A DNA stretch of 7,909 nucleotides from Crocinitomix sp. (GTDB taxonomy: Bacteria; Bacteroidota; Bacteroidia; Flavobacteriales_D; Crocinitomicaceae): assembly GCA_020849935.1 (NCBI GenBank), contig JADZFJ010000445.1, forward strand, positions 1-7,909, written 5' to 3'. The notes under the pieces were generated by a model, which saw only the letters and a program-made list of their open reading frames with translations, was not told the origin of the DNA and ran no database searches. A program made the translations under genes and the position numbers. Each line of letters begins with the position of its first letter. Within the stretch, counting starts at the first letter, position 1. Below, piece after piece: positions 6,494 to 7,909 of the stretch.

Positions 6494-7482
6494 TAGTTGA
6501 ACCCCACATCTTGAAACGTGATAAATTGATGTTTATTCTGATGAGCGAGGATAAATTTCTCCAATTTTTTTAAAGCAAAAATGGTGCATGCTTTTGGATG
6601 TCCCAAAATGACTGTTTCGTTAAAACCCCTTTTTTGATTGGCTTTGACAACCTGATTTAACTTGGTTACAAAATAGCCATCCATCGAAGCGGATAAACGC
6701 ATTCCTTTGGTTAACATGGTTTTTCTCAATCCAGGTGAAGGCATTGGGTACCCATCTCCAATTGGTTTGTGCAAATGCGGTTGAAGACGTCCCAATAAAA
6801 ACAACCTCCAAAAGAAAAAAACGGAATAATAATAATTCGAAATCGGATATTCTAAAAACTCGCCCTTGACATCTTCTACACACAAATCATCGCTGAATCT
6901 CCAGGTAGATTTGGATGGAATGGAGGTGAAATCATAATAATAATTGCCTGCGGTAAATTTTCCACCTCCAAAAACGGTCGAATCTAATTGAATTCCTATT
7001 TTTTTTAAACTTTTTTGAATGCGATTAAAGGGTTGCAAACACCATCCTCCCGCTCGGTACGACTGAATAGGACGATTTGTCCAGCGACCTAAAATTTCAG
7101 CATATTCGGTGACAATTTGATCGATTTCTTGATCCGAAAAATCAACCAATTTATATCGATCGGTCACCATTTGCCAATTCTCACCGGTGTGAAATGAATC
7201 TTCCCAATGCGGATGAATATGTAGCTGGCAATCATGTCCCTCTGCAACCAAAGTCTCAATTTGTTGTTTTACAAGCTGATATTCGGTTTCTACTTTTGGA
7301 AATTTAGATCGAAAGTTTTCCAATTGTTTGAGGTAACCAGTGTCTACAAAAAACACCATTTTAACACCCGTTCGTTTGGAGATTTCACGCAAGAGGTTGG
7401 TAGGTTCAATCAAACATTTTTCAACTGATCCTGTTGGGGCACCAAAAAAAAGTTCGTAATCGTAGGTAAGAAACAAATTCAT
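6493..7482 (-). CDS. Polysaccharide deacetylase-like protein (CE4/NodB fold)
   Basis: This 329-residue protein resembles the CE4/NodB metal-dependent deacetylase superfamily, in a divergent branch. Near the N-terminus LTYDYELFFG (5-14) takes the place of the usual TFDDG motif, with D7 the likely catalytic or metal-binding acid. LHIHPHW (87-93) gives the metal-binding HxxxH (H88, H92). SYRAGGWCLQP (141-151) matches motif 3, and ILGHPK (292-297) supplies a late histidine (H295). The family removes acyl groups from N-acetylated sugars in glycans; the true substrate here is unknown. No signal peptide is visible, and a hydrophobic patch near 217-231 (YYYSVFFFWRLFLLG) may touch membrane or lipid-linked glycan. 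The ATG lies 23 bp after the upstream TPR gene, and the stop overlaps the acyltransferase start. Together the two genes suggest deacetylation followed by re-acylation of a sugar, which is inference. Confidence 0.8.
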   Translation of the reverse strand: MNLFLTYDYELFFGAPTGSVEKCLIEPTNLLREISKRTGVKMVFFVDTGYLKQLENFRSKFPKVETEYQLVKQQIETLVAEGHDCQLHIHPHWEDSFHTGENWQMVTDRYKLVDFSDQEIDQIVTEYAEILGRWTNRPIQSYRAGGWCLQPFNRIQKSLKKIGIQLDSTVFGGGKFTAGNYYYDFTSIPSKSTWRFSDDLCVEDVKGEFLEYPISNYYYSVFFFWRLFLLGRLQPHLHKPIGDGYPMPSPGLRKTMLTKGMRLSASMDGYFVTKLNQVVKANQKRGFNETVILGHPKACTIFALKKLEKFILAHQNKHQFITFQDVGFN

Positions 7483-7505
7483 TTAGTGCTTGTTAAAAGC
7501 TTAGG

Positions 7506-7909
7506 CTAAGGTAAATCCTTATTTCCGCCTTCTTCTAGTTGTTTGATAAAAATATCGGCCATTTCTTCCGCCGAATAACGAATGTTTTTAATTCGTGAAT
7601 TACAATCATCAATCAATTCTGAATTAGGATATTCTTTTATAAATTCTTGATATGCTTGTTTGGCAGCAGTGGTATCTCTTAATTCAAAATCTAAATGACT
7701 TGCCCGTGTGAATTTAACATCCTCCATGCGTTTGTAAGTAGGATAATCATCAATAATACGTTTCAAAAGTTTTACACTTTTTTCCACTTGTTGAACTGAA
7801 TAGGCAAAATCAGCCGCTTTGAATAAATAATCAGGTGATTTCGGGTCTTCAGGGAAAATCGCCGCATAATCTTGATACGAGCCAATGGCTGTTTTTAAAT
7901 CCTTTTCAC
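7506..7909 (-). CDS. TPR-repeat protein, C-terminal part (cut by window edge)
   Basis: The frame is open from the window edge (first full codon at 7907) to the TAG at 7506, giving 133 residues of a C-terminus. The GTG at 7787 is an internal valine codon, not the start, because TPR-like sequence continues upstream of it. Repeats of the tetratricopeptide type are visible: AIGSYQDYAAIFPEDPKSPDYLFKAA, then a diverged unit ending in RIIDDYPTY, then AKQAYQEFIKEYPNSELIDD. The pattern of A-x-x-x-Y-x-x-F/Y, Pro, then S-P-D or S-E-L is like the BamD/YbgF class of TPR proteins, which act in the envelope. Whether this protein is a lipoprotein or periplasmic cannot be told because the N-terminus is outside. 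The tail after residue 105 (SAEEMADIFIKQLEEGGNKDLP) is a charged helix. It heads the visible part of the seven-gene operon. Confidence 0.8.
   Translation of the reverse strand, partial: EKDLKTAIGSYQDYAAIFPEDPKSPDYLFKAADFAYSVQQVEKSVKLLKRIIDDYPTYKRMEDVKFTRASHLDFELRDTTAAKQAYQEFIKEYPNSELIDDCNSRIKNIRYSAEEMADIFIKQLEEGGNKDLP

Noticed and set aside
6620..6883. Minus-strand open frame of 87 codons in another frame of the deacetylase gene
   Set aside because: It sits inside the intact deacetylase; its Cys/Phe-rich translation looks like an out-of-frame reading.
7234..7428. Plus-strand open frame of 64 codons inside the deacetylase gene
   Set aside because: It is antisense to the conserved N-terminal motifs of the deacetylase and has no support.
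7506..7787. GTG at 7787 as the start of a 93-residue protein
   Set aside because: The frame stays open to the window edge and upstream codons encode further TPR-like sequence, so the gene is longer and only its end is seen.

Overview
The window looks like chromosome of a Bacteroidota bacterium, most likely in or near the Flavobacteriales. The evidence is an AT-rich sequence, a Na+-translocating NADH:quinone reductase operon, a UPRTase with the N-terminus typical of that phylum, a Bacteroidota-type promoter (TAnnTTTG) before nqrA, and almost no Shine-Dalgarno sequences. A genus-level placement is not supported. All ten genes lie on the minus strand, so transcription runs from high to low coordinates. 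Coding density is very high, and the only intergenic gap longer than 30 bp is 2929-3052 (124 bp). No RNA genes, mobile elements, CRISPR arrays or long repeats were seen.

Region 1 (7909 down to 3053) is a compact run of seven genes whose neighbours are 0-23 bp apart, probably one operon or the tail of one. In order of transcription: a TPR protein cut by the window edge; a CE4-like polysaccharide deacetylase; a GNAT/FemAB-like acyltransferase; a FabG-like short-chain dehydrogenase/reductase; uracil phosphoribosyltransferase (upp); a small basic membrane protein of unknown function; and a YjjG/YfnB-like HAD nucleotidase. The deacetylase and acyltransferase share a TAATG stop/start and suggest glycan or envelope modification. 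upp and the HAD protein both fit pyrimidine nucleotide metabolism (salvage and clean-up).

Region 2 (3052-2929) separates the two operons. It holds a good promoter for nqrA, A-tracts beside it, and a perfect 17-bp palindrome with the 7-1-7 layout of Fur/PerR-family boxes, followed directly by a weaker second copy. No intrinsic terminator was seen for the upstream operon.

Region 3 (2928 down to 1) holds nqrA, nqrB and the first 105 codons of nqrC, the start of the canonical nqrABCDEF operon. This membrane complex oxidises NADH, reduces quinone and pumps Na+.

Most of the window is ordinary housekeeping sequence. The points most worth a second look are the Fur/PerR-like boxes before nqrA, the pairing of upp with a nucleotidase, the unknown membrane protein between them, and the altered nucleotide-binding motif of the SDR. 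No clearly new system was found.
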